Positions 16,995 through 25,621 of a stretch of DNA of 36,494 nucleotides are shown piece after piece. This DNA comes from Gammaproteobacteria bacterium (GTDB lineage Bacteria; Pseudomonadota; Gammaproteobacteria; Eutrophobiales; Eutrophobiaceae). Numbering within the stretch: the first letter of the stretch is position 1; each line of letters opens with the position of its first letter. Under the pieces are notes generated by a model that was given only the letters and a program-made list of their open reading frames with translations, made no database searches and was not told the DNA's origin. The stretch lies in the NCBI GenBank assembly GCA_028819495.1, contig JAPPLI010000034.1, positions 1 to 36,494 of the forward strand, read 5' to 3'. Position numbers and translations under genes: made by a program.

Positions 16995-18230
16995 TTATGA
17001 CAACGGGATTTGCATGGTTTCACAATAACCTTTCCAAAAAGCTCTGACCGTGGCCTCGGAGTTGAAATGGTCGGAAGCACTTTCAATACCCGCGCCGCCG
17101 AATTCGATATAAGAAGTATCGCCCCTGGAAATCGCATTCTGAGTCATGGTGAGGACTTCAGCGTCTTCCAGTGCTATGTATCCGGCCGGACCCAACAGGT
17201 TGCTTTGTTTTTTACGGCACTCGTGTTCGAAGTCAGATTCATCGTCATACCCGAACCAGGTATATTCGATATCCGTCGAGCCTGGACTGGTCGGTATAAT
17301 GCGCCTGCAACTCCAGGAATTGCGGATGCAGGTAAATAAAGAGCCGGGAAATATGGAAATTACACTCAATTGCAGGTCGCCCAACACCTTGAAGCCTTCC
17401 GCGATACTCGGGTCTTCCAATTCATATTTGCCTTTTTGCGCAGGATATGCGTTTTTATCATCCTTATCACCCGAGGGAGGCAACCATGAACTCAGAAGCG
17501 CATGTGCATCGTGGATATTAACGCTCACCCGGTCGACCGGCATGGCAATGCCGAATTGGCCTACAAAGGAATGGAGCTGTGGCCCATGGTATGTATCCCT
17601 GTTGTTTTCAACAAACAGCTTCCAGTTGCAAGGCACAGTCTGGCGTTGATAACCAACGATTCGTAACGGTCGCTGGCAAATCGTCTCGATACGCTCAACA
17701 ATCGCGGTCCCAAGATATTCACGAAGTGGCGGCGCTTGGCTATCAAACGTCGCAAAGATAACATCCCCAACAGTTTCAACCCGAAGAGTCTTTAATCCAT
17801 GACAGTCTTTCGAAAAGTTGTCAGGATACCCGCCTTTGTTCTGCATTCCCTGTTCCATGGCGACGCCCAGTAATTTTCCGGTTCCGTCATAGCGCCAGTT
17901 GTGATAGGGACATACCGGAAATTTGTTGTTTCCCCGTAATTCCCCGATTACTCTGGAGCCCCGATGAGCGCACCTGTTTACATAAGCGTTTATCGAATCG
18001 TCGTGTGCGCGATGCAATACAACAGGGGTTGTCCCGATATAAGTGGATGTGAAATCACCAGGGTCCGCGATTTCGGCTAAAAGAGCTGACAAATGCCAGG
18101 TCGGCCCCTTGAAAATCAACTCCTGTTCCTGTTCAAAAACCTGCCGGTCAATATAAACATCGCACCGGATGAGCGTGTGGTCCGAACTTGGCCAGGTAAT
18201 ATGACGACTATCGGGAAGTTCTGTTCTCAA
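16995..18230 (-). CDS. Rieske [2Fe-2S] aromatic-ring-hydroxylating dioxygenase alpha subunit
   Basis: The protein has 411 residues. This is the catalytic subunit that adds both atoms of O2 to an aromatic ring. The Rieske cluster ligands are C87-x-H89 (CAHRGS) and C107-x2-H110 (CPYHNW). The mononuclear iron site is D212, H215 and H220 in NRDTYHGPQLH, with a later carboxylate in LEDAEVL (D356 the likely ligand). All residues needed for activity are therefore present. The gene reads leftwards, divergent from the TonB receptor at 18368, with 137 bases between them, and is followed by the beta subunit. The substrate cannot be read from the sequence; salicylate-, benzoate- or anthranilate-type substrates are possible. 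Confidence 0.93.
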   Translation of the reverse strand: MRTELPDSRHITWPSSDHTLIRCDVYIDRQVFEQEQELIFKGPTWHLSALLAEIADPGDFTSTYIGTTPVVLHRAHDDSINAYVNRCAHRGSRVIGELRGNNKFPVCPYHNWRYDGTGKLLGVAMEQGMQNKGGYPDNFSKDCHGLKTLRVETVGDVIFATFDSQAPPLREYLGTAIVERIETICQRPLRIVGYQRQTVPCNWKLFVENNRDTYHGPQLHSFVGQFGIAMPVDRVSVNIHDAHALLSSWLPPSGDKDDKNAYPAQKGKYELEDPSIAEGFKVLGDLQLSVISIFPGSLFTCIRNSWSCRRIIPTSPGSTDIEYTWFGYDDESDFEHECRKKQSNLLGPAGYIALEDAEVLTMTQNAISRGDTSYIEFGGAGIESASDHFNSEATVRAFWKGYCETMQIPLS

Positions 18231-18367
18231 CTTGAAAATATATGTTCCAAAATCAAATTACCGTAGTTTATCATCTGTAAATTCACTTGTTTCAACATTT
18301 ATCTGTTATAGAATGTTGCCGTTCCAGATACTGGATGTTACCGGTCAATTAAGTCGCGGGGGGGATT
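18231..18367. promoter_or_regulatory. Divergent promoter region between dioxygenase and TonB receptor, with G7 tract at the receptor start
   Basis: This is the only non-coding stretch between two divergent genes, so promoters for both must lie here. It is AT-rich near 18240-18315. A run of seven G (18358-18364) stands three bases before the receptor ATG and occupies the ribosome-binding site position. I see no convincing -35/-10 pair; TTGTTT at 18287 and TATAGA at 18307 are only 14 bases apart. Confidence 0.4.
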
Positions 18368-20758
18368 ATGTACCATCAAAGTAGTTCGAAAAGAAATTTG
18401 CGAACTTCTCCAGGCAATCACGCGCTGCTGATATATGGTTTTGTTTCTTTAATCGGTTTATTTCCGGTCCTTGTGCTCGGCCAGGACAGTGTTCTCGAAG
18501 AGATCATTGTTACTGCCCAGAAACGTGAGCAATCGCTGCAGGACGTACCCATCTCCGTCGCTGTCACCTCGGGGGAAAGCATAGAGAAACAGAGCTTGAC
18601 CGACCTGGGCGAGCTTGCTGCACAGACACCGAATATCATCATTACAGATGCTCCGGCCAGCGATCAGCTATATATTCGCGGCGTTGGCTCCAGTATCAAT
18701 GGAGGCTTCGAACAATCCGTCGGGACATTCGTCGACGGTATCTATCATGGCCGGTCCCGGTATTCTCGCGGACTTCTCTTTGATGTTGAGCGTGTAGAGT
18801 TGCTGCGCGGACCCCAATCCACTTATTTCGGCAACAATGCCATTGCCGGCGCATTGAATGTCATCACCCGTAAACCGGGTGATGAGTTTGAAGGGTACGT
18901 CAACCTCTTGTTTGAGCCTGACGACGGTGAGAGAAGCGTTGAACTTGCCCTGGGCGGACCCGTATCGGATACATTCGGCGTCCGCGTCGCTGCCAAAATC
19001 TACGGCATGAGCGGTTTCGTCAGGGACTTCCATACGGGTGTTCAAGGGCCCGACCTGGACGACAAACAGATACGCGCCACGGCAACCTGGAAACCGACTG
19101 ATTCGTTTGATGCAACGTTTAAAGCGGAAATTGCAAACTCTGACGGAGACCGTAACCCGCCTTTCCAGCTCTTTAACTGTCCTCCGGGCCCCCCCTTTCC
19201 AGGCCCCGGTGGCGGCTGCGCCGTCGCGTTGCGTGTGTTCGGGCCGCTTAATGACGAGCTGGATACGATAGCTGCGGATACTCCTGGAGAGTTTACAGCC
19301 GCACATACCAGGGAGTACGTCCTGACCCTTAACCTGGATATGTGGGACCACACGTTTACCTCTGTCACAGGGTATTCAAACTATGACTACCGCCAGGGTT
19401 TTGACGGAGACAGTGTCCCTTTACCCCTGCTTGGCGTCAATTTTAATGAGGATTTTGAACAATACAGCCAGGAGTTCCGAATCACTTCACCAACCGGCAA
19501 TCGATTTGAATATATTGCGGGCTTTTATTGGCAATCCAGTGACCTGTTCAACCAGAACAAGATTTATGCGGATATCGTTTCTCCGCTATTACTCGGATCA
19601 CCGGTCGGCCCGTTATATGCCCCCTTTCTGCCGGTCGGTCCACAAAACGACCTGTACCAGGATGAAGAGACTTTTTCACTGTTTGGATCGCTGACCTGGC
19701 ATGCTACTGATTCCTTACGCGGCACAGTCGGCCTGCGTTGGACAGACGTGCAGAAGGACGGAGTCAAAAGTTTGTTTATCGGTTCAACAAATGGCGCTGC
19801 TGCTTCTTCCGGTCCGTTTACGCCGTTACCGCTTCCTCTCAGCAGGTTTCCATTACCACCCAGAGGACCTGTTGCCGGTGGATTGGGAACGCCCCATGGA
19901 CCGGTTCCGCTCAGTATATCCAATGACGATGTAACGCCTTCCGTGAATATTCAGTATGACGTGACGGAAGACATCATGACGTATTTTTCCTTTTCCCAGG
20001 GATTTAAATCAGGTGGTTTTGATGCGCAAAATGTATCGGGCCCACCCGATCCGCTGACATTCGGTCCGGAAGAAGTAGATGCGTACGAGGCAGGAGCAAA
20101 GGCAACCTGGCTCGACGGAAGACTCGCGACCAACCTGACCTGGTACCGTAACGAGTATACGGACCTGCAACAGGCCGTACTCCAGACAGGGATTACCTTC
20201 AATGTAGAAAATGTGGGCAAACTTGTGGTACAGGGTGTTGAGTTTGATGCAAGCCTCAAGGTGACCGAAAACCTCACCGTGGATGCTGCTGTTGCCTATC
20301 TTGATTCTGAATATAAATCTTATCCGGATGGTGGTTGTACCGCCCTGCAATCCTTGCAGTTTGCAATGGCAAATCCCGGCCAAACCTGCCTGCAGGATCT
20401 GACTGGTCAGCCCTCGCCGTATTCACCTGAGTTCAGTGGTTATGTACATGCGCGCCATGTTTTGCCGCTACCCCGGGACCTGAGGCTCGTAACCGACATA
20501 AATGTCTACTTCACGGATGATTTTGAAATTATTTCGGACAACGACCCGTTGGTTACGCAGGATTCTTACGCCAAACTGGATGCCCGAATCGCCCTCGGCA
20601 ACCAGGGAGATACCTGGGAAATTGCAATGGTAGGAAAAAACCTGACGGATAAATATACCAGGTCATTCGCCAATGATTCTCCGCTCGCAGCCGGAACTTT
20701 CCAGATGCTGCTTAACCGGCCAAGAAGTCTTGCAATCCAAGGGCGATACAGCTGGTAG
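18368..20758 (+). CDS. TonB-dependent outer-membrane receptor
   Basis: The protein has 796 residues. It has a signal peptide ending near VLVLG (about residue 38) and the TonB-box region EEIIVTAQKREQSLQDVPIS. The plug domain shows LYIRGVGS, VERVELLRGPQSTYFGNNA and GALNVITRKP. A beta-barrel follows and ends in an aromatic residue (GRYSW). It should carry a scarce, bulky substrate across the outer membrane with energy from TonB. The DVPISV form is typical of the large receptor families of Sphingomonads and aquatic Gammaproteobacteria. Its divergent neighbour is a Rieske dioxygenase, which suggests an aromatic substrate rather than iron. An unusual loop near residues 274-286 is rich in proline and glycine, is flanked by cysteines, and is encoded partly by a run of seven C. 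Confidence 0.92.
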   Translation: MYHQSSSKRNLRTSPGNHALLIYGFVSLIGLFPVLVLGQDSVLEEIIVTAQKREQSLQDVPISVAVTSGESIEKQSLTDLGELAAQTPNIIITDAPASDQLYIRGVGSSINGGFEQSVGTFVDGIYHGRSRYSRGLLFDVERVELLRGPQSTYFGNNAIAGALNVITRKPGDEFEGYVNLLFEPDDGERSVELALGGPVSDTFGVRVAAKIYGMSGFVRDFHTGVQGPDLDDKQIRATATWKPTDSFDATFKAEIANSDGDRNPPFQLFNCPPGPPFPGPGGGCAVALRVFGPLNDELDTIAADTPGEFTAAHTREYVLTLNLDMWDHTFTSVTGYSNYDYRQGFDGDSVPLPLLGVNFNEDFEQYSQEFRITSPTGNRFEYIAGFYWQSSDLFNQNKIYADIVSPLLLGSPVGPLYAPFLPVGPQNDLYQDEETFSLFGSLTWHATDSLRGTVGLRWTDVQKDGVKSLFIGSTNGAAASSGPFTPLPLPLSRFPLPPRGPVAGGLGTPHGPVPLSISNDDVTPSVNIQYDVTEDIMTYFSFSQGFKSGGFDAQNVSGPPDPLTFGPEEVDAYEAGAKATWLDGRLATNLTWYRNEYTDLQQAVLQTGITFNVENVGKLVVQGVEFDASLKVTENLTVDAAVAYLDSEYKSYPDGGCTALQSLQFAMANPGQTCLQDLTGQPSPYSPEFSGYVHARHVLPLPRDLRLVTDINVYFTDDFEIISDNDPLVTQDSYAKLDARIALGNQGDTWEIAMVGKNLTDKYTRSFANDSPLAAGTFQMLLNRPRSLAIQGRYSW

Positions 20759-20815
20759 TAAACAGTCAAGCTAATTGTGCTTAGGAACTAACTGCATATC
20801 CATCAACCTGAGTAC

Positions 20816-22243
20816 TTACTTACCGGTAAAGTCCTTGAGAAAAACCCTGCCCTCCCCCCGGGCCGTCAGTCTTTCAAACTGTATCCGTTTATCCGGTTGC
20901 GACAGTGGCGGTTTGGTAGCATCAATAGCATATCTTGACCCGCTGCGCAGGATCGTTTCTTCCATGCCGGAAATGGGAGCGGCAATAGGTTCCAGGTTGA
21001 ATGAGCGGATATCCTTGACCGTCATGATATCCACCTTCGGATCGACCCTGATTGATATGGCATAGATAATATCGTTCATATCATAGATGTTCACATCTTC
21101 ATCCACGGCGATGGTCAACCTGGGGAAAAACGGCATGGTCATGCCGTTCAGTAACGCCTCCCTGACTTCCTCCCTGGCATTGGCGGTCATTTGTATCACC
21201 GCGCAATTAAGGGCTGAATGTAACGGCACCGCAACATCATGCACATTCAACCCTTTACCGCGTAATATGTTCAACAGCATGGGCGCGGTAATAAACTCAC
21301 AGATGGAGTGATGGTCGGTAAAGCGTGTCGGTTGGATGTGCCGGTAAATCGGCTCGGCACGCATGGTAATGGCGGTTACATCAAAATAGGGTTCATTCGA
21401 GAGAAACGGCGCGTGGGTGTCGGTATGAGCGGCGTTAGTTACGTATCTCCCCACTCCAGGATCTATCAGTCCTTCAATCACAAGCTCGGCATAGGCCGGG
21501 ACCTGCAGATCAACAGATTGGCAATTGGTCACGGCAACTGGTTCACCCAGCATTCCCGCTGCCAGTTGGATCTCACTGAAACCGGGGTGAGGCCCGGTAT
21601 AGGCGGCTGCGAGTTCATATATCGGATGGCAGCCGATGACCAGTGCTATGGGACACCTTTCACCACGCGCGTCGTAAGCCCGTATGTTTTCCCAGGTATG
21701 GGGTGAAAATACGTAGCAATGGGCGCGGCGCGCACTGTCTACCTTGGCCATGGTGAAAAAACAGTTTTGCAAACCGGTTTCCGGGTTTCGCGTGACGGCC
21801 ACCGAACCGCTGATCACCGGTGTTGCAAAATCTTCCGGGGTAAGCGACAAATGGGGTACATCGATGCCTTCAGAAGGGATAGGCACCGGTAATTTACTCA
21901 AGTCGATTTCTTCTCCGGTCCAGACCACCTCTTTTGCCGGGCTGTCATCAACCAGCACGGTTTTCCCGGGACCCCGCGCCATCAGTGACGCATAATGGCC
22001 GATGACCGCTTCCGGCGGACACTTCAGCGCGATACCATGCTGTATCCTGTCTCTCAGCAGGCAATCCGCCAAGCGCCAGCCGTCGTAACCCTTGAGGTTT
22101 TCAAATAACGTCGGTACTTTCGTTTCGGAACATAAGGCGGGGACTTCGTCCTCAACGTCAACCGCTTTTGTGATCGTCAATAACTCATGCCGTGTTTCCA
22201 CGTCTTTCAGGTAACTTCTCAAATCTTCAGTATTTGTGGTCAT
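20816..22243 (-). CDS. UbiD-family decarboxylase homologue, atypical active site
   Basis: The protein has 475 residues from the ATG at 22243; a longer reading from 22423 would start inside the aldehyde dehydrogenase gene and is unlikely. UbiD enzymes add or remove carboxyl groups from aromatic or unsaturated acids using prenylated FMN. The fold-level pattern is clear: TPVISGSVAVTRNPETGLQN, VDLQVPAYAELVIEG, and a C-terminal DVNIYDMNDIIYAIS with IAAPISGME. By alignment from memory to E. coli UbiD, the catalytic arginine (YRQQ) is M165 here, the glutamate of the LEVP motif is Q247, and the PEGPYG segment is missing. N160 and H182 are kept. It may be a divergent subfamily with altered chemistry. 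No ubiX is present. Confidence 0.82.
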   Translation of the reverse strand: MTTNTEDLRSYLKDVETRHELLTITKAVDVEDEVPALCSETKVPTLFENLKGYDGWRLADCLLRDRIQHGIALKCPPEAVIGHYASLMARGPGKTVLVDDSPAKEVVWTGEEIDLSKLPVPIPSEGIDVPHLSLTPEDFATPVISGSVAVTRNPETGLQNCFFTMAKVDSARRAHCYVFSPHTWENIRAYDARGERCPIALVIGCHPIYELAAAYTGPHPGFSEIQLAAGMLGEPVAVTNCQSVDLQVPAYAELVIEGLIDPGVGRYVTNAAHTDTHAPFLSNEPYFDVTAITMRAEPIYRHIQPTRFTDHHSICEFITAPMLLNILRGKGLNVHDVAVPLHSALNCAVIQMTANAREEVREALLNGMTMPFFPRLTIAVDEDVNIYDMNDIIYAISIRVDPKVDIMTVKDIRSFNLEPIAAPISGMEETILRSGSRYAIDATKPPLSQPDKRIQFERLTARGEGRVFLKDFTGK

Positions 22244-22377
22244 TGTCCGATCCCGAGATAATTCATTGCAGGGGTTAACTTTCGTCGTATTGTTTGTCCT
22301 TTCGAATATGATACCACCTTCGAACTGCGCCCTACCGAAGATAAATTTGTCAACACCGGTTATGCGGGTCCTCTTTT

Positions 22378-23877
22378 TCAGCGTGAATAAAACGGTGGTA
22401 TTTTGGCATCGTAGTTGATCCACACCGCTTTAGGCGAGGTATATTCCTGCAGGCATTCTATACCCATGTCCCTGCCGTAGCCGGATTCACCGACGCCGCC
22501 GAAGGGGGAGCCCGGATGCACCCGCTTGTAACAGTTCACCCAGACCATGCCGGCCTTGATGCCGTCCGAGAACCTGTGGGCGCGCTGCAGGTTGTTGGTC
22601 CATAGCCCACTGCCCAGGCTGTAATCGGTCGCGTTTGCCAGTTCCAGCGCTTCGGCGTCATTCCTGAAGCGGGTGACCGACACGAACGGGCCGAACACCT
22701 CCTGCTGAAACACCGTATCGCCGGGCCGGGCCTCGACTACCGTCGGTTCGATGTAAAATCCCTTTCTGAGCTCATCGTTACCCGGTTGTTTCCCTCCGGT
22801 GAGGATGTGATTGCCTTCTTTTTTACATATCCCGATGTAGTTGAGCACCCGGTCCAGGTGCATCTTCGATGTCAGCGGGCCCATCTCGGTTTCATCATCC
22901 AGCGGATTCCCGAGTTTGATGGATTTTGCCAGCCCGATGAATTTTTCCAGGAACTCATCGGCGATGGCCTCGTGTAACAACAGGCGGGAACCGGCAATGC
23001 AGGCCTGGCCCTGGTTGTGAAAGATGGCGAAGGCCGAACCGCCGACTGCCGCGGGCAGGGTTGCGTCTTCAAATACGATGTTAGGGCCTTTACCTCCCAT
23101 CTCCAACGATACCCGTTTCAGGTTGCCTGCCGAAGCCTGGACGATCTTCCGGCCGGTTGCCGTTGAGCCGGTAAAGGCGATCTTGTCAATGTCCGGATGT
23201 TCGGCAATGTGCTGGCCGGCAGTATGACCATAGCCCGGGACGATATTCACCACACCCGGCGGGAAACCCACCTCGTTCATCAGATCAACCAGCCTGAGCG
23301 TCGACAGGGGTGTGATCTCGGACGGTTTCATCACCACGGTGTTACCGGCGGCAAGGGCGGGTCCAAGCTTCCAGCTGCAGAACATGATGGGAAAGTTCCA
23401 GGGAACGATCTGTCCGACAACGCCAACAGGTTTCCGTTTGACAATGCTAAGGAAACCAGGTTCAACCGGTACCTCCCGGCCGTCTATCTTGTCGGCGATG
23501 CCGCCGAAATAACGCAGGTTAAGCAAGGTCCTGGGCAGGTCCAGGCGGCGCGTATCCTTGAGGGGATGACCGGTGTCCAGGCTTTCCAGTTCGGTAAACT
23601 CGTCAAAGTGCTGCTCCAGTTTGTCGGCCAGTTTCATAATCAACCGGCCGCGTTCAGATGCAAACATATTGCCCCAGCCGTGGAATGCAGCGCGGGCGGC
23701 GGTGACCGCCTTGTCCACGTCCGCCGGTTTGGCCTCTGCGACAGCGGTAATCCTGCTGCCGTCATGAGGGTTGAGCACATCTATGGTGCTGCCGTCCTCT
23801 GCGTCAACAAACTCGCCGTTAATGAACAATTGATTACGGATATTCTGTGGTTGTATGGTACGGACTTTATCTAACAT
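22378..23877 (-). CDS. NAD(P)-dependent aldehyde dehydrogenase
   Basis: The protein has 499 residues, the full length for the ALDH superfamily. It oxidises an aldehyde to the acid. It has PWNFPIMF at 159-166, the cofactor loop FTGST at 235-239, the general base E259 in LEMGGKGPNIV, the nucleophile C293 in NQGQACIAGS, and EVFGPFVSV further on. It is closest in style to betaine/phenylacetaldehyde-type dehydrogenases. AAGGA lies eight bases before the ATG. The gene is divergent from the FAD monooxygenase (61 bases between starts) and 134 bases upstream of the UbiD gene on the same strand. In this setting it probably handles an aromatic or side-chain aldehyde. Confidence 0.93.
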   Translation of the reverse strand: MLDKVRTIQPQNIRNQLFINGEFVDAEDGSTIDVLNPHDGSRITAVAEAKPADVDKAVTAARAAFHGWGNMFASERGRLIMKLADKLEQHFDEFTELESLDTGHPLKDTRRLDLPRTLLNLRYFGGIADKIDGREVPVEPGFLSIVKRKPVGVVGQIVPWNFPIMFCSWKLGPALAAGNTVVMKPSEITPLSTLRLVDLMNEVGFPPGVVNIVPGYGHTAGQHIAEHPDIDKIAFTGSTATGRKIVQASAGNLKRVSLEMGGKGPNIVFEDATLPAAVGGSAFAIFHNQGQACIAGSRLLLHEAIADEFLEKFIGLAKSIKLGNPLDDETEMGPLTSKMHLDRVLNYIGICKKEGNHILTGGKQPGNDELRKGFYIEPTVVEARPGDTVFQQEVFGPFVSVTRFRNDAEALELANATDYSLGSGLWTNNLQRAHRFSDGIKAGMVWVNCYKRVHPGSPFGGVGESGYGRDMGIECLQEYTSPKAVWINYDAKIPPFYSR

Positions 23878-23938
23878 GGTTGTATTCCTTGTCTGTCAGG
23901 TTCATGTATTTATTCATGAGCGGTATTATAAGGCAATG

Positions 23939-25618
23939 ATGAACCGTTATTCAGTACTGATAGTCGGCGGTGGGCCATGTGGGTTGATGCTGGCTGTCGA
24001 ACTCGGTCGGCGCAATATCAGTGTCCTGCTCATCGATGAGAAACCTTCCACGGCCTTCAATCCACAGGCCAATGCCACACAGGCGCGCACCATGGAGCAC
24101 TTTCGGCGGCTCGGCTTTGCCGACCAGGTACGTGCGCTCGGCCTGCCTGCGGATTACCCGACCGATATCGCCTATTTCACCCGTTATGCAGGCTACGAAC
24201 TTGCCCGGTTTTCCCTGCCTTCCTCCGGCGCAGCCAGGTCCCAAATCCAGACCCTGACAGGGTCCTGGAGCGCCGCTGAACTGCCCCACCGGGTATCCCA
24301 GAAATGGGTGGAGAAGGTTTTGTATGAGCACGCTCTCGCCTGCAAGAGTAATGCGATTTGCTTCAGCCATCGCCTGCTCAGTTTCGAACAGTACCCTGAC
24401 GGTGTTACTGCGACGATAGAAGACCTGGAAACCGGGGCAACATTTACGGTGTCTGCCGATTACCTGGTCGGCGCAGACGGCGCGCGCAGTCTTGTACGCC
24501 AGTCACTCGGTTACTATTACGTCGGAGAAGCCGGCGCGGTCAGGGAGTTTATGGGTGGGCGTATGCACGCCATGTACATTCGTGTGCCCGATTTCTATTC
24601 CGTGTCCGGCCATGCGCCCGCCTGGATGAACGTGACTTACAACCGGGACAGGCGCGCTTTCATGGCTGCCGTTGACGGTAAAGGCGAATTCGCTTTTCAT
24701 ACACAACTGCGGGCGGATGAAGATGAAACAGCATTGAGCGATGCCGATGCCCTCGATATGTTCCAGGCTGCCATGGGTGCACGGATCGGCGTCGAAATAC
24801 TCTCCCGCGGGACCTGGCGGGCCGGTTTTACACTGGTTGTCGAGCACTTGCAAAGTGGTCATATATTTCTTGGAGGCGATGCTGCGCACCTGTTTACCCC
24901 GACGGGTGGGTTAGGCTATAACACAGCGATAGAGGATGCCGTAAACCTGGGCTGGAAACTGGCGGCCGTGATACGCGGATCGGCGCCCCACTCACTTCTA
25001 GCCAGCTACGAACAGGAGCGCCGTCCCGCGGCCGTTCGCAACACGAACTATGCCCGCCAGTTTGCCGAGTCGCTGGGCGCGAACATCGCTCCGGCAGAAC
25101 TGGAAGATGATTCTCCAGCCGGCGCAGAGGCGCGCGCCAGGGCAAGTGAGTATTTCAACCAGCATGCGCGCAAGGAATTCAATATCCCCGGGATCACGTT
25201 CGGATGCCGCTATGACGGTTCGCCGATTATCGTCGCCGATGGCAATCCGCCTCCGGACCAGGCCAATGTTTATATTCCGACCTCCTGCCCGGGTGGGCGC
25301 GCTCCTCACCTGTGGCTGGGGGAAGACCATTCGCTGTACGATGAATTCGGCTTCGAATGGACGCTGCTGCGCCTCGGACCGAAACCGCCACCGGCGACAG
25401 AAATCAAACAGGTATTTGCCGATTGCGGTCTGGAACTCAAGGTGCTTGATATACCGGGGGAAACGGCTCGCGATTTATACGAAACCGACCTGGCCCTGAT
25501 CAGGCCGGACCAGGTTGTCGCATTTCGCGGGCGGGAAATTCGCGACCCCCGGGCGCTTGCGGCCAGAGTGAGCGGCCATGTTCAGCCGGAAACCGACCTT
25601 ATGCCGGTACAGGATTAG
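23939..25618 (+). CDS. FAD-dependent aromatic monooxygenase (PheA/TfdB/MhpA type)
   Basis: The protein has 559 residues from the ATG at 23939. AAGG (23930-23933) precedes this start; the ATG three bases earlier is closer to it, and a longer reading from 23855 overlaps the aldehyde dehydrogenase. It is a class A flavin monooxygenase: VLIVGGGPCGLMLAVELGRR at residues 7-26, the DG motif VGADGARSLVRQ near 180, and the GD motif FLGGDAAHLFTPTGGLGYN near 305-325. A thioredoxin-like C-terminal region follows, as in phenol hydroxylases. Such enzymes put one hydroxyl on a phenolic ring using NAD(P)H. The next gene starts four bases after its stop, so they are probably cotranscribed. Confidence 0.93.
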   Translation: MNRYSVLIVGGGPCGLMLAVELGRRNISVLLIDEKPSTAFNPQANATQARTMEHFRRLGFADQVRALGLPADYPTDIAYFTRYAGYELARFSLPSSGAARSQIQTLTGSWSAAELPHRVSQKWVEKVLYEHALACKSNAICFSHRLLSFEQYPDGVTATIEDLETGATFTVSADYLVGADGARSLVRQSLGYYYVGEAGAVREFMGGRMHAMYIRVPDFYSVSGHAPAWMNVTYNRDRRAFMAAVDGKGEFAFHTQLRADEDETALSDADALDMFQAAMGARIGVEILSRGTWRAGFTLVVEHLQSGHIFLGGDAAHLFTPTGGLGYNTAIEDAVNLGWKLAAVIRGSAPHSLLASYEQERRPAAVRNTNYARQFAESLGANIAPAELEDDSPAGAEARARASEYFNQHARKEFNIPGITFGCRYDGSPIIVADGNPPPDQANVYIPTSCPGGRAPHLWLGEDHSLYDEFGFEWTLLRLGPKPPPATEIKQVFADCGLELKVLDIPGETARDLYETDLALIRPDQVVAFRGREIRDPRALAARVSGHVQPETDLMPVQD

Positions 25619-25621
25619 CCG

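Noticed and set aside
22244..22423. Upstream extension of the UbiD gene
   Set aside because: It would overlap the 3' end of the aldehyde dehydrogenase gene, and the added 60 residues do not resemble UbiD.
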